Below, in pieces: positions 33,332-43,068 of a stretch of DNA of 64,000 nt. Source of the stretch: Rhodopseudomonas julia (GTDB taxonomy: Bacteria > Pseudomonadota > Alphaproteobacteria > Rhizobiales > Afifellaceae); NCBI RefSeq assembly GCF_030813515.1, contig NZ_JAUSUK010000001.1:310001-374000 (forward strand). The letters are read 5' to 3'. How positions within the stretch are numbered: the first letter of the stretch is position 1; each line of letters begins with the position of its first letter. Position numbers and translations under genes: made by a program. The notes under the pieces were generated by a model. That model saw nothing but the letters and a program-made list of their open reading frames with translations, ran no database searches and was not told the DNA's origin.

Positions 33332-33799
33332 ATGGAGCACAAAACCTCTCTCGGATTTCTGATTACGGATGCGGCGCGCCTGCTCAGGCGGCGCTTCGAA
33401 CAGAGTTCACGGCAGTTCGGCATGACCGCGGCGCAACTTCACATCTTGGGGCGCCTTTCCAAGATCGAAGGCATCAACCAGGCGGGCCTTGCGGCACTTC
33501 TCGACATGGAGCCGATCACCGTCTGCCGTCACGTCGATCGCATGGAGACCGCGGGCCTCATCGAACGCCGGCCGGATCCGAACGATCGGCGCGTGCGCAC
33601 GCTGCACATCACCGACAAGGGACGTGAGCTTTTGCCGGACATGCGCAATCTCGCAAATGAAATCTTCGAGGAAGCACAAAACGGGCTCTCTGAGGGAACA
33701 CGCGCGACCCTGCTTACCGCGCTTGAACAAATTGTCAGCAATCTGTCGGAACGGCCGGGGGAAGAAGCCGAACCGCAGCGTCAGCATGTGGAAGCCTGA
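33332..33799 (+). CDS. MarR family transcriptional regulator
   Basis: 155 residues; winged helix-turn-helix of the MarR family: QFGMTAAQLHILGRLSKIEG, then INQAGLAALLDMEPITVCRH, then the wing RRPDPNDRRVRTLHITDKG. It is preceded by a perfect palindrome and followed after 5 bp by emrA and emrB, so it is almost certainly the local repressor of this drug efflux operon and responds to an aromatic or lipophilic compound. ATG 33332 was chosen over a TTG at 33296, because the operator lies between them. Confidence 0.92.
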   Translation: MEHKTSLGFLITDAARLLRRRFEQSSRQFGMTAAQLHILGRLSKIEGINQAGLAALLDMEPITVCRHVDRMETAGLIERRPDPNDRRVRTLHITDKGRELLPDMRNLANEIFEEAQNGLSEGTRATLLTALEQIVSNLSERPGEEAEPQRQHVEA

Positions 33800-33804
33800 A
33801 GACT

Positions 33805-35118
33805 ATGAGTGAAGATTTGAAGCCGCGTGAGGAGCCGCTCTTCCCCGACGACGACGTCGCGGAGGCGCGCAAGGTTCATGTTCCTGCGCAAGACGGCAAT
33901 GACGAGACTCTCGAGGAAGACGAAGGCTCCAGCGAGGTGCTGGAAGCCTTGGAAACACGAGAGCAGAACCCCACCCCGCCCGAGCCCGAGCCTGAAAAGA
34001 AGCGCCCGCGCAAGAAGCGGGTGGCGCTGATGATCGCGCTGCCGCTCGTCCTTGCCATCGGCGGCGGCTATTTCTGGCTGACCTCGGGTCGCTACATCTC
34101 GACCGAAGACGCCTATGTCCAGCAGGACAAGGTCAATGTCGTGCCGGAAGTCGCGGGGCGCATCGTCAAAGTCGGCGCCGGCGAGAACCAGCCGGTGAAG
34201 ACCGGCGATCTCCTCTTCGCCATCGACGACGCGCAGTATCGTGTCGCCGTCGATCAAGCGAAAGCAGCGGTCGCCTCTGCCCGCCTCGAGGTGGAGCGCA
34301 TGAAAGCCGCTTACGCCTCAGCGCTTGCCGATAAGGAGTCGGCGGATCAGTCCCTCACCTTCGCCGAGGACACGTTCAACCGCCAGGACCGGCTGCATGA
34401 TCGCGGTTTCGTCTCGCAATCGGGCCTCGACAAGGCGCGCCTCGATCTGCAGCAGGCGCAGGCGAAGGCCCGTTCGGCCGAGCAGAGCGTGATGAGCGCA
34501 AAGGCGGCGCTTGCCGGCAATCCGGACATCGCGACGGATGAGCATCCGGAAGTCATGCAGGCACTCGCAAAGCTGGAGGCGGCCGAGCTCGACCTCAATC
34601 ACACGGTGGTGACGGCGCCGGCAAACGGCATCGTCAGCCAGACGGACCGGTTGCGCGTCGGCCAGTACGTCACCTCCGGCACGTCGGTCCTGAGCCTCGT
34701 TGAAACCGACGAGGTATGGGTTGAGGCGAATTACAAGGAAACCGAGCTCACCTATATGCGTGAGGGCCAGCCCGTCGAAATCGACGTCGACACCTACCCC
34801 GACCATCCGCTGAAAGGCCGGGTGGCGAGCGTCGGCGCGGGCACCGGTTCGGAATTTTCGCTTCTGCCCGCTCAGAACGCCACCGGCAACTGGGTGAAGG
34901 TGGTGCAGCGTATTCCTGTGCGCATCGCCATTGCCGATCTGCCAGACGACGCGCTGCTGCGTACCGGCATGAGCGTCAGCGCGACCGTCGACACCGGCCG
35001 CTCGCCGGAGTTGCCCGACTTCGTCGAAAAGGGTCTCGCCTTCCTCGGCTTCAATTTTCCCACTGCCACGGCGCAAGCGCATGAGACCGTTGCCGCGCAG
35101 GGTGTGACGCAGCACTGA
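33805..35118 (+). CDS. emrA: HlyD/EmrA family periplasmic adaptor
   Basis: 437-residue membrane fusion protein. The unusually long acidic cytoplasmic N-terminus (about 70 residues, EDLKPREEPLFPDDDVAEAR ...) precedes one transmembrane helix (about 74-92), then the lipoyl half-motif YISTEDAYVQQDKVNVVPEV, a coiled-coil hairpin (about 150-265) and a beta-barrel with WVEANYKETELTYMREGQPV. It links the EmrB pump to an outer-membrane channel. 5 bp after marR and 2 bp before emrB. The C-terminus after residue 400 is hydrophobic and Ala-rich. Confidence 0.93.
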   Translation: MSEDLKPREEPLFPDDDVAEARKVHVPAQDGNDETLEEDEGSSEVLEALETREQNPTPPEPEPEKKRPRKKRVALMIALPLVLAIGGGYFWLTSGRYISTEDAYVQQDKVNVVPEVAGRIVKVGAGENQPVKTGDLLFAIDDAQYRVAVDQAKAAVASARLEVERMKAAYASALADKESADQSLTFAEDTFNRQDRLHDRGFVSQSGLDKARLDLQQAQAKARSAEQSVMSAKAALAGNPDIATDEHPEVMQALAKLEAAELDLNHTVVTAPANGIVSQTDRLRVGQYVTSGTSVLSLVETDEVWVEANYKETELTYMREGQPVEIDVDTYPDHPLKGRVASVGAGTGSEFSLLPAQNATGNWVKVVQRIPVRIAIADLPDDALLRTGMSVSATVDTGRSPELPDFVEKGLAFLGFNFPTATAQAHETVAAQGVTQH

Positions 35119-35120
35119 CC

Positions 35121-36668
35121 ATGACCACTTCCACGACCCAGGACGGCGCGGCTCCCGCAGCGCCGCGCGAGATCAATCGCCCCATGGTGACGGTGTTCAT
35201 CATGCTGGCGACGATCATGCAGATCCTCGATACGACCATCGCCAATGTGGCGCTGCCGTCGATGCGCGGCAGCCTCGGCGCGACGCAGGATCAGGTCACC
35301 TGGGTCTTGACCTCCTACATCGTCGCCGCCGCGATCATGACGCCGGTCACAGGCTGGCTGTCGGATCGCTACGGCACGCGCGAGCTCTTCCTCGGCAGCG
35401 TCGTCGGCTTCACCGCGACTTCCATGCTGTGCGGTCTTTCGACCAGCCTCGAAATGATGGTGGTCTTCCGCATCCTGCAGGGGTTGTGCGGCGCCGCGCT
35501 CGTGCCGCTCTCGCAGGCGGTGCTTCTCGACATCAATCCCAAGGAAAAGCACGGCCAGGCGATGGCGATCTGGGGCGCCGGCATCATGATCGGCCCGATC
35601 ATCGGCCCGACGCTCGGCGGCTGGCTCACGGACACCTTCGACTGGCGCTGGGTGTTTTTCGTGAACCTGCCCGTCGGCATCGTCGCCTTCATCGGCATGC
35701 TGGTCTTTCTTCCGGATACGGAGCGCCGGCATCGCGGCTTTGATTTCTTCGGCTTTGCGATGCTCGCCATCGCCATCGGCGCCTTGCAGATGCTGCTCGA
35801 CCGTGGAGAACAGGTGGAATGGTTCTCCTCGCCGGAAATCTGGATCGAACTCGGCCTGACAATCTCGGGGCTGTGGATTTTCGTCATCCATGCGCTGAGC
35901 ACGGAGCATCCGTTCCTCGACCTCAAGATCTTCAAGGACCGCAATCTCGTCACCGGCCTCGTGCTGATCTTCATGGTAGGCATGATCCTGCTCGCCGCAC
36001 TCGCCCTCCTGCCGCCGATGCTGCAGAACATCATGGGTTATCCGGTGGTCACGACAGGCCTCGTGCTCGCCCCCCGCGGCGTCGGCACGATGATTTCGAT
36101 GATCGTCGTCGGGCGGCTCGTGCAGCGCGTCGATCCGCGCATTCTGATCTTCTGTGGCCTGTGCCTCACCGCCTATTCGCTGCACCAGATGAGCAGCTTC
36201 ACCCCGCTCATGGACAACCATCTGCTCATCTCGAGCGGCATCATCCAGGGATTGGGGCTCGGGCTCGTCATGGTGCCTCTCTCCACGGTCGCCTTTGCGA
36301 CGCTGGAGCCGCGCTTCCGCACGGACGGTGCAAGCCTTTTCAGCCTGTTGCGCAACATCGGTTCAAGCGTCGGCATTTCCGTCGTCACAACGGTTCTCGC
36401 CCACAACCTCCAGATCAACCACGCCGAACTCGGGGCGCATATCACCCCCTTCAATCCGATGCTCGATCAGGCGGCGAATGCGCTCGGTGCAAGCCGGGAG
36501 ACGGCACTCGCCGTCCTCAGCCAGAGCATCAATCAGCAGGCCATGATGATCGCCTATATCGACGACTTCAAACTGATGATGTTGATCACGCTCGCCGTGC
36601 TCCCGCTCATCCTCTTCATGCGCAAGCCGGCGCATATGGGCAGCGGCGGCATGGTGGCCGCAGACTGA
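35121..36668 (+). CDS. emrB: DHA2-family MFS multidrug transporter (EmrB)
   Basis: 515-residue proton-driven efflux pump with 14 predicted transmembrane helices. Motifs: LDTTIANVALPSMRGSLG (motif D1 of DHA2 proteins), WLSDRYGTRELFLGS (motif A) and GPIIGPTLGGWLTD (motif C). It works with EmrA to export hydrophobic toxic compounds. It starts 2 bp after emrA stop. No terminator is visible after it before the sulfotransferase promoter at 36771. Confidence 0.94.
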   Translation: MTTSTTQDGAAPAAPREINRPMVTVFIMLATIMQILDTTIANVALPSMRGSLGATQDQVTWVLTSYIVAAAIMTPVTGWLSDRYGTRELFLGSVVGFTATSMLCGLSTSLEMMVVFRILQGLCGAALVPLSQAVLLDINPKEKHGQAMAIWGAGIMIGPIIGPTLGGWLTDTFDWRWVFFVNLPVGIVAFIGMLVFLPDTERRHRGFDFFGFAMLAIAIGALQMLLDRGEQVEWFSSPEIWIELGLTISGLWIFVIHALSTEHPFLDLKIFKDRNLVTGLVLIFMVGMILLAALALLPPMLQNIMGYPVVTTGLVLAPRGVGTMISMIVVGRLVQRVDPRILIFCGLCLTAYSLHQMSSFTPLMDNHLLISSGIIQGLGLGLVMVPLSTVAFATLEPRFRTDGASLFSLLRNIGSSVGISVVTTVLAHNLQINHAELGAHITPFNPMLDQAANALGASRETALAVLSQSINQQAMMIAYIDDFKLMMLITLAVLPLILFMRKPAHMGSGGMVAAD

Positions 36669-36770
36669 TAAGGCCCCAGCCGCTTCCGTCTTCCTGAAGA
36701 CCTTTCTGACCGGTCATCCTGAGGGAAACGTAGGGTTTCCAAAAAGCCCGTGAGGGCCCTTGCCGGTCGA

Positions 36771-36815
36771 TTGACAACCATTCACGAATGTATGTTCATA
36801 CATCCATGAACGTAT
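36771..36815 (+). promoter_or_regulatory. Promoter with a TetR/AcrR-type operator
   Basis: TTGACA at 36771-36776 is a perfect -35 box. ATGTATG-TT-CATACAT (36788-36803) is an inverted repeat with a further GTATG arm at 36812-36816, a spacing pattern typical of AcrR/TtgR-family operators. It falls over the expected -10 region. It lies between emrB and the TPR sulfotransferase and would control the latter. The TetR gene at 38395-39087 is the obvious candidate repressor. Confidence 0.65.
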
Positions 36816-36871
36816 GGAATCCGGATTCGACCGACGGCAAGCGGAGGCGCTCGCCGGAGGAAAAGCGTGCC

Positions 36872-38455
36872 ATGGCCGCCTCCGTCGCCGCCAAGGGAGC
36901 GGGCTTTGAGCGCGCCGGACGGCTCGACGCGGCGCTTGCCCATTATCGTCAGGCTCAGACGCTCCTGCCCCGCGACGCGCAGATCAACTTCGCGATCGGA
37001 CGCATTTTCGTCAGCATCGGCCGGCCGGCCGATGCGATCGAGCCGTTGAAGACGGCTGTCGCCGCCAAGCGCAAGGAGCCGGAACCGCGCCATCTTCTCG
37101 GCCTCGCCTATCTGGAAAGCGGCGATATCAGCGCCGCCCTCCGCCAGCTCAAGGAAGCCGTTTCGCTCGCGCCCAAGGCGCCGGCGCTTCTGTCTGCCCT
37201 TGGCAGCGCCTATCTGCGCGCCGGCGACGCCGACAAGGCGGAAGAGATGCTGCGCCGGGCGGCCGAACTTAATCCGCGCGACCCGACGGCAAAGCTGAGG
37301 CTCGCGGGTCTTTTGCTTTACCGCGGGCGCAACGAGGACGCTGAGAAGCTTTACCGGGACATGCTCGCCTCCGGCGACAAACGGCCCGTCGTCTATGCTG
37401 GCCTCCTCGAAGCTGGCCGCTTCAAGGAAGAACCGCCGGAATATGCTGCGATCGAGGCGATGGCGGACGACGCGAAGTGCCCTCGGGTCGAAAGACGCAT
37501 GCTGCATTTCGGCCTCTCCGGCCTCGACCGGCGGCTGAAGCGGGAAGAGAAATCCTTCGCCCATGCGGCTGCCGGCAACAGCCTGCTTCCAGACTTCGAC
37601 ATCGGCTATTTCGCCGAGATGGTGGCGGCCTTCAAAGAGGCGGTAACGCCCGATTTCTTCTCCGAGCGCAGCAGCCTCGGCCACGACAGCGAGGTGCCGG
37701 TTCTGATCTTCGGCATGCCACGCTCCGGCACCAGCCTCATGGAGCAGATCGTCACCGCGCATCCGGAGGCGGCTGCGGCGGGCGAGCTCCCCTTCTTTCA
37801 GCGCGCAGTCTCCGATCTCGGCATCCGCTTCACGCGAGAGCGCAACGCCGTGCCGCCGGAAAAGCTCGCCTCACATCTGCAAAGCCTGGACGGGGCGCAG
37901 CTTTCGCGCATCGCACCCGTCTACCTGGAGCGCCTGAAACAGATCGCAGGCTCCGCCGCACGTATCACCGACAAGACGCCACACAATTTTCTGCATCTCT
38001 GGCTGATCGCCCTCCTCTTCCCCAAGGCGCGTTTCATTCACGCCAAACGCGATCCGATGGCGACCTGCTTTTCCTGCTTCACCACCGATCTCGGGGATTG
38101 GCACGCCTATCGGCGCGATCTCACCACCCTCGGGCACTATTACCGGCTCTACGAAGAGCTTACGGCGCATGTCACGGCAGTGCTGCCGCAGACGGTGTTC
38201 GAATGCCGCTACGAAGAGCTCGTCGGCGACCCGGAAAACGCCGCGCCGAAGCTCGTCGATGCGGCCGGTCTCTCCTGGGATCCGCGCTGCCTTGCCTTCC
38301 ACGAAAGTGGCCGGCTTTCGCAGACGGCCTCGCATGCTCAGGTGCGCGAGCCCGTGCATACCCGGCGCGTCGAGGCCTGGAGGGCTTACGAAGCCTATCT
38401 GCAGCCGCTGGAAGCCGCCCTTTCCGACACGAAGGCCGGCTCGCGCGCGGCTTGA
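36872..38455 (+). CDS. Tetratricopeptide repeat sulfotransferase family protein
   Basis: About 527 residues. The N-terminal half has five or so TPR units (roughly residues 1-190; for example AHYRQAQTLLPRDAQINFAI and AYLRAGDADKAEEMLRRAAE). The C-terminal half is a sulfotransferase-3 domain with the PAPS 5'-phosphosulfate loop VLIFGMPRSGTSLMEQI and the 3'-phosphate region RFIHAKRDPMATCFSCF. Acceptor unknown; such proteins are often thought to sulfate surface polymers or lipids. I chose ATG 36872 (GGAGG 11 bases upstream) because the open frame's first ATGs at 36788 and 36806 fall inside the palindromic operator and have no Shine-Dalgarno. It overlaps tetR convergently by 61 bp. Confidence 0.85.
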   Translation: MAASVAAKGAGFERAGRLDAALAHYRQAQTLLPRDAQINFAIGRIFVSIGRPADAIEPLKTAVAAKRKEPEPRHLLGLAYLESGDISAALRQLKEAVSLAPKAPALLSALGSAYLRAGDADKAEEMLRRAAELNPRDPTAKLRLAGLLLYRGRNEDAEKLYRDMLASGDKRPVVYAGLLEAGRFKEEPPEYAAIEAMADDAKCPRVERRMLHFGLSGLDRRLKREEKSFAHAAAGNSLLPDFDIGYFAEMVAAFKEAVTPDFFSERSSLGHDSEVPVLIFGMPRSGTSLMEQIVTAHPEAAAAGELPFFQRAVSDLGIRFTRERNAVPPEKLASHLQSLDGAQLSRIAPVYLERLKQIAGSAARITDKTPHNFLHLWLIALLFPKARFIHAKRDPMATCFSCFTTDLGDWHAYRRDLTTLGHYYRLYEELTAHVTAVLPQTVFECRYEELVGDPENAAPKLVDAAGLSWDPRCLAFHESGRLSQTASHAQVREPVHTRRVEAWRAYEAYLQPLEAALSDTKAGSRAA

Positions 38456-39087
38456 GCCGCGGCACCTGACGCCTTCGGACAGCGAAACGAGCTGAACAGG
38501 GCGGCAAACACCTCGCGGCCGACCTCACCGATGTCGAAGGGTTGGCCGAAACGCAGCCATTGATGGATCAAGCCAAAGAACATCGTGTTGTAGGCGCGCG
38601 CCGCGATGTCCGGGCGCCAGGAGGGATGGAGCAATCCTCCCTGCGACGCATCTTCGAAAGCGACCCCGGCGCAATCGCGCAGCGCATTGCCGGCCTTGTA
38701 GAACTTCTCGATCATGCAGCCGATCTCACCGGTCGATTCCGACTTGCACATGATGATGCTGTAGGCCTTGCGGGTCTCCTCGCAGTTCTCCAGCCGGGCA
38801 AGCGAATCGATGGTGACGCCATGAAGACGGTTCAGGATATCGCCGTCCGTCTGAGCCATCGCCGCTTCGACGATGTCGTCTTCGAGGAGGCGAAGCCGGT
38901 CCCGGATGGCCTCGAGAATCTCGGCCTTGTTCTTAAAGTGCCAGTAGATCGCACCGCGCGTGACCCCCGCCTCGGCGGCGACCTGGGCAAGCGTCGCCCT
39001 CGCCACGCCCTCTTGAAAAAACACCTCCATCGCGGCCCGCAAGATGGCCTCGCGGGTTTGGAGTGCGTCTGCCTTGGTCCGACGCAT
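38395..39087 (-). CDS. TetR family regulator of the AcrR/TtgR type
   Basis: 230 residues. The N-terminus (MRRTKADALQTREAILRAAM ... GVTRGAIYWHFKNKAEIL) is the TetR DNA-binding domain, close in wording to AcrR, TtgR and MtrR efflux repressors. The ligand domain follows to about residue 205; a variable Ala-rich tail ends inside the convergent sulfotransferase gene. ATG 39087 is supported by AGAGAG upstream and the family start. The efflux genes it would classically control (an RND pump) are not adjacent; the best matching operator in the window is the one before the sulfotransferase. Confidence 0.88.
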   Translation of the reverse strand: MRRTKADALQTREAILRAAMEVFFQEGVARATLAQVAAEAGVTRGAIYWHFKNKAEILEAIRDRLRLLEDDIVEAAMAQTDGDILNRLHGVTIDSLARLENCEETRKAYSIIMCKSESTGEIGCMIEKFYKAGNALRDCAGVAFEDASQGGLLHPSWRPDIAARAYNTMFFGLIHQWLRFGQPFDIGEVGREVFAALFSSFRCPKASGAAAQAAREPAFVSERAASSGCR

Positions 39088-39324
39088 TCTTGTCTCTCTT
39101 TTATTGTTCCCACTTATACTTTTTGTACAATCTGATAACAGAAATGTGAGAACAAAGTAACCCGCTGACACGTCGCCCTAAATCGACGGCTCGGGCGCGG
39201 ATCATCCGACCGGCAATCGGACGGCACACAGACTTACTCCCGGCCCCGACACAGCCGGAACCAGGGACTCTCAGCGATGATTGCCGAACAGCGCGATCGG
39301 TTCGGATGCCCCCGGTAAAATCGG

Positions 39325-40083
39325 TCAGCCGCGGCCGACGAACGGCATCTTGGTCGCCATCACCGTCATGAAGAGGATGTTGCTGGACAGAGGCAGCGAG
39401 GCCATGTGCAGGACGGCATCCGCCACCTCGCGGGCATCCATCAGAGGCTCGACGGCGACACTGCCGTTCGCCTGGGGCACCCCCTTTGCCTGGGCTGCCG
39501 CCATATCGGTTCCTGCATTGCCGATATCGATCTGACCGCAGGCGATATCGAAGGGCCGGCCATCGAGGGCAAGCGTTTTGGTCAGGCCGGTAATGGCGTG
39601 CTTCGACGCGGTATAAGGCACACTGCCCGGCCGCGGCGCATAGGCCGAGATCGAGCCGTTGTTGATGATGCGCCCGCCCTGCGGCTTCTGCCGCCGCATC
39701 AGGGCGAAGGCGCCGCGTGCGCACAGGAAGGAGCCGGTCAGATTGATGTCGACGACCTTCTTCCATTCCGCGACCGGGATTTCGTCGATCGGCGCACCCG
39801 GCGTGTTCGCCCCGGCATTGTTGAAAAGAAGATCGAGCCGGCCGTAGGCCTCTTCGATCTTTCGAAAAAGCGCATCGACGGATTCCGGATCGGCAACGTC
39901 GGCGGGAACGACCAGCGCGTCACCGTCATCGGCTTCCGCAAGTGCAACCGTTTCTTTCAAGGGCTCTTCACGCCGGCCGGTCAGCACGACCTTCCAACCC
40001 GCCATCAAAAACGCCGTGGCGGTTTCCCTGCCGATGCCGGACCCGGCGCCGGTGACGAGTGCGATCTTTGCGGCTTCCGCCAT
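39325..40083 (-). CDS. SDR family oxidoreductase
   Basis: 252-residue classical short-chain dehydrogenase. Cofactor motif TGAGSGIG (residues 11-18), GRREEP and ADVAD positions (the Arg after the second strand suggests NADP(H)), NNAGAN, catalytic Ser in [14 protein letters not shown] and YTASK (Tyr/Lys). The C-terminal portion [20 protein letters not shown] is typical for 3-oxoacyl-ACP reductase-like SDRs. Substrate unknown. It follows fhs on the same strand after a strong hairpin. Confidence 0.88.
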   Translation of the reverse strand: MAEAAKIALVTGAGSGIGRETATAFLMAGWKVVLTGRREEPLKETVALAEADDGDALVVPADVADPESVDALFRKIEEAYGRLDLLFNNAGANTPGAPIDEIPVAEWKKVVDINLTGSFLCARGAFALMRRQKPQGGRIINNGSISAYAPRPGSVPYTASKHAITGLTKTLALDGRPFDIACGQIDIGNAGTDMAAAQAKGVPQANGSVAVEPLMDAREVADAVLHMASLPLSSNILFMTVMATKMPFVGRG

Positions 40084-40127
40084 GCTGTTTCCTTCCCTGA
40101 GTGATCATTTCTTGTCGTTCTTTGTGA

Positions 40128-40154
40128 TGGCTGGTGCGGTGCCCGCACCAGCCA
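40128..40154 (-). terminator. Strong hairpin after fhs
   Basis: Perfect 12-bp stem: 40128-40139 pairs with 40143-40154, loop TGC. It starts 12 bp after the fhs stop. A U-run is lacking on the minus strand (ATCACAAAG follows), so it may be an mRNA-stabilising end or a terminator that needs a helper. Confidence 0.6.
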
Positions 40155-40165
40155 CTTTAAAAGCT

Positions 40166-41836
40166 TCAAAAGAGACCTTCGATCAACCCTTCTGCGTTCA
40201 GGCGGATCTTTTCTGCCGCGGGCTCCTTCGGCAGGCCGGGCATAGTCATGATCTCCCCGCAGATGGCGACGATGAAGCCTGCGCCGGCCGACAGCCTCAC
40301 TTCGCGCACGGGGACGGTATGACCCGCCGGCGCGCCGCGGCGATGCGGATCGGTGGAGAAGGAATACTGCGTCTTCGCCATGCATACGGGGAGATGGCCG
40401 AAGCCTTTCTCTTCCCATTCGACAAGCTGGGCGAGAACGGCCTCGCTCGCGGCGACATGCGCGCCGCGATAGATGCGCCGCACGACCGCCTCCATCTTCT
40501 TGAAGAGCGAAAGATCGTCCGGGTAGAGCGGCGAAAAACTCGCCGTGCCGCTATCGGCAAGCGCCACGGCTTCGCGCGCCAAATCCTCGATACCGGCCGA
40601 ACCTTCTTCCCAGTGGCGGGCGACGATCGCCTTGGCGCCGAGCTCGGCGACATAGGCTTTGACGAAATCGATCTCGGCCGCGGTGTCGCTCGTGAAATGA
40701 TTGATCGCGACGACCGCAGGCACACCGAACTGGCCGATATTCTCAAGATGCCGGCCGAGATTGGCGCAGCCGCGCTCCACGGCCGCCACATCTTCGCGGC
40801 CCAGATCTTCCTTCGCCACGCCACCGTTCATCTTCAAGGCCTTGATGGTTGCCACCAGCACCACCGCATCGGGCTTCAATCCCGCCATCCGGCACTTGAT
40901 GTCGAAGAACTTTTCGGCACCGAGATCGGCGCCGAAGCCCGCTTCCGTCACCACGTAATCGGCGAGCTTCAAGGCCGTCTTGGTGGCGATGACGGAATTG
41001 CAGCCATGGGCGATGTTGGCAAACGGTCCCCCATGCACGAAGGCCGGGTTGTTCTCCAGCGTCTGCACCAGGTTCGGCTTCACCGCCTGCTTCAGGAGCG
41101 TCGCCATCGCCCCGTCGGCTTTGAGGTCACGCGCCGTCACCGCACTCTTGTCGCGGCGATAGCCGACGATGATGTTGCCGAGCCGGCGCTCCAGATCTTC
41201 CAGATCCTCCGCCAGACAGAGAATGGCCATGACTTCCGAGGCAACCGTGATGTCGAAGCCCGTCTCGCGCGGATAGCCGTTCGCCACGCCGCCCAGCGAA
41301 CAGACGATGTCGCGCAGCGCCCGATCGTTCATGTCCATGACACGCCGCCAGGTGACGCGGCGCGGATCGAGGCCCTGCTCGTTGCCCCAATGGATGTGGT
41401 TGTCGATCATCGCCGCCAGGAGATTGTGGGCCGTCGAAATCGCGTGGAAATCACCTGTAAAATGCAGGTTGATGTCCTCCATCGGCACAATCTGCGCATG
41501 GCCGCCGCCGGCCGCGCCGCCTTTCACGCCGAAGCAGGGGCCGAGTGAGGGCTCGCGCAGGCAGATCACGGCCTTCTTGCCGATGCGATTGATGCCATCG
41601 CCGAGGCCGACGGTGGTCGTCGTCTTGCCTTCACCGGCTGGCGTCGGGCTGATGGCGGTTACGAGAATGAGCTTGCCGTTTGGCCGCTCGTGCAAGGATT
41701 CGATGAAAGGGGTGGCGACCTTGGCCTTGTCGTTGCCGTAGGGCTCCAGAAATTCTGCCGGAATACCGAGCCCTTCGCCGATCTCCCAGATTGGCCGGCG
41801 CGCAGCCGCCCGCGCAATCTCGATGTCGCTCTTCAA
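40166..41836 (-). CDS. fhs: Formate--tetrahydrofolate ligase
   Basis: 556 residues, the normal length of Fhs (formyltetrahydrofolate synthetase). ATP loop [20 protein letters not shown] (about residue 65), [18 protein letters not shown], and folate/formyl phosphate region [11 protein letters not shown]. Reaction: formate + ATP + THF to 10-formyl-THF; it can run in reverse to make ATP and formate when methyl groups are oxidised, fitting the sarcosine and betaine genes nearby. The start is TTG 41836 with GGGGAAG upstream; a frame to 42067 would give 633 residues, too long. Divergent from the GlxA-type regulator. Confidence 0.97.
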   Translation of the reverse strand: MKSDIEIARAAARRPIWEIGEGLGIPAEFLEPYGNDKAKVATPFIESLHERPNGKLILVTAISPTPAGEGKTTTTVGLGDGINRIGKKAVICLREPSLGPCFGVKGGAAGGGHAQIVPMEDINLHFTGDFHAISTAHNLLAAMIDNHIHWGNEQGLDPRRVTWRRVMDMNDRALRDIVCSLGGVANGYPRETGFDITVASEVMAILCLAEDLEDLERRLGNIIVGYRRDKSAVTARDLKADGAMATLLKQAVKPNLVQTLENNPAFVHGGPFANIAHGCNSVIATKTALKLADYVVTEAGFGADLGAEKFFDIKCRMAGLKPDAVVLVATIKALKMNGGVAKEDLGREDVAAVERGCANLGRHLENIGQFGVPAVVAINHFTSDTAAEIDFVKAYVAELGAKAIVARHWEEGSAGIEDLAREAVALADSGTASFSPLYPDDLSLFKKMEAVVRRIYRGAHVAASEAVLAQLVEWEEKGFGHLPVCMAKTQYSFSTDPHRRGAPAGHTVPVREVRLSAGAGFIVAICGEIMTMPGLPKEPAAEKIRLNAEGLIEGLF

Positions 41837-41962
41837 AAGTCTTCCCCTTTGCCTGTCTGCCTCGTTCGATCGAAACGGCTTTGCCTCGAAAAACAGGAAA
41901 GCCGCCGGCGGGCGCGTCATGCCATTGTCACGCGAGCAAAGACCTACTAGCGTTTCCAATCT

Positions 41963-42009
41963 GGGCCAATGGCCCGTTTGCGACATAGGCGCCCGACCTT
42001 TTCGGTCGG
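41963..42009. promoter_or_regulatory. Inverted repeats in the fhs-glxA divergent region
   Basis: GGGCC-AAT-GGCCC (41963-41975) and CCGACC-TTTTC-GGTCGG (41993-42009) lie in the 180-bp gap shared by fhs and the GlxA-type regulator. The second sits just before the Shine-Dalgarno GGAGG of the regulator gene and could fold in its mRNA. They are candidate sites for autoregulation or for control of fhs. Confidence 0.4.
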
Positions 42010-42015
42010 TGGGAG

Positions 42016-43053
42016 GTGCCATTGCACGGTCCGTCGGTGAAAGAAAAGCCGAACAAGCCAGTCTCACCGGCGCACCGGACGCATCACTACGCCTTTTTCC
42101 TGCTGCCGAACTTCACCATGCTCGCCTTCGCCATGGCGGTTGAGCCCTTGCGCATCGCCAACCGGATGAGCGGCCACGCGTCTTACCGGTGGAGTGTGAT
42201 TTCGCTCGACGGCGCGCCGGTTTCGGCCTCCAACGGCATTGCGGTGAACGCCGACATGTCGCTCAAGGAAGCGAAGGAGCGGGCTCGCACCGACGACCGT
42301 CCGGACTTCGTCTTCGTCTGCGGCTCGCTCGGCGTGGAGCGTTTCCACAACCGCGAGCTCAACAGCTGGCTCGGCACGCTCCACCGCCAGAAAATCGGCA
42401 TCGGCGCCCTCGACACCGGCGCCTGGGTGCTCGCCGATGCCGGCCTTCTCGACGGCAAGCGCTGTGCCATCCACTGGGAATCGCTGCCAGCTTTCCAGGA
42501 GCGCTTTCCCGAAGCCGAAGCCTACGCCGATCTCTTCGAAGTCGACGACAACATCTCCACCTGCGCCGGCGGCACCGCTGCGCTCGACATGATGCTGCAT
42601 CGCATCGGCATCGATCTCGGCGACACCACCGTCACCAAGGTCTGCGAACAGGCGCTGACGGACCGCATGCGTGGCTCGCAAGACCGCCAGCGCCTGCCCT
42701 TGCGCGCCCGCCTCGGCCTGCAGAACTCAAAACTTCTCTTCATCATCGAATTGATGGAGGCGAATGTCGCCGAGCCCTTGTCGCTGCTCGACATCGCCCG
42801 TTACGCCGGCCTGTCGCGACGCCAGATCGAGCGGCTCTTCCGGCGCAATCTCGGGCGCTCTCCTGCGCGCTATTATCTGGAAATCCGGCTCGACCGCGCG
42901 CGCCATCTCCTCATCCAGTCGGACGTGCCGATCGTAGAAGTGGCCGTCGCCTGCGGCTTCGTCTCCGCCTCACATTTTTCCAAATGCTACCGCGAGCTCT
43001 ACGGCCGCTCGCCGCAGCAGGAACGGCACGGACGCGAGAAGCCGATGGCGTAG
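42016..43053 (+). CDS. GlxA family (DJ-1/PfpI + AraC) transcriptional regulator
   Basis: About 345 residues. Residues 25-195 form a DJ-1/PfpI-like domain ([27 protein letters not shown]-type [16 protein letters not shown]). Residues 240-335 are a double Ara[24 protein letters not shown] and [20 protein letters not shown]. This architecture is that of GbdR, CdhR and related regulators of glycine betaine, carnitine and choline catabolism. Its site next to fhs and near sox and dimethylglycine dehydrogenase genes fits the same role. Start: GTG 42016, or TTG 42022 which has better spacing from GGAGG. Confidence 0.9.
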   Translation: MPLHGPSVKEKPNKPVSPAHRTHHYAFFLLPNFTMLAFAMAVEPLRIANRMSGHASYRWSVISLDGAPVSASNGIAVNADMSLKEAKERARTDDRPDFVFVCGSLGVERFHNRELNSWLGTLHRQKIGIGALDTGAWVLADAGLLDGKRCAIHWESLPAFQERFPEAEAYADLFEVDDNISTCAGGTAALDMMLHRIGIDLGDTTVTKVCEQALTDRMRGSQDRQRLPLRARLGLQNSKLLFIIELMEANVAEPLSLLDIARYAGLSRRQIERLFRRNLGRSPARYYLEIRLDRARHLLIQSDVPIVEVAVACGFVSASHFSKCYRELYGRSPQQERHGREKPMA

Positions 43054-43068
43054 CCCGAATGGCTTGCT

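Noticed and set aside
41837-42067. Longer fhs with an extra 77 residues
   Set aside because: Would exceed the family length; TTG 41836 has a good Shine-Dalgarno and gives a normal 556-residue protein.
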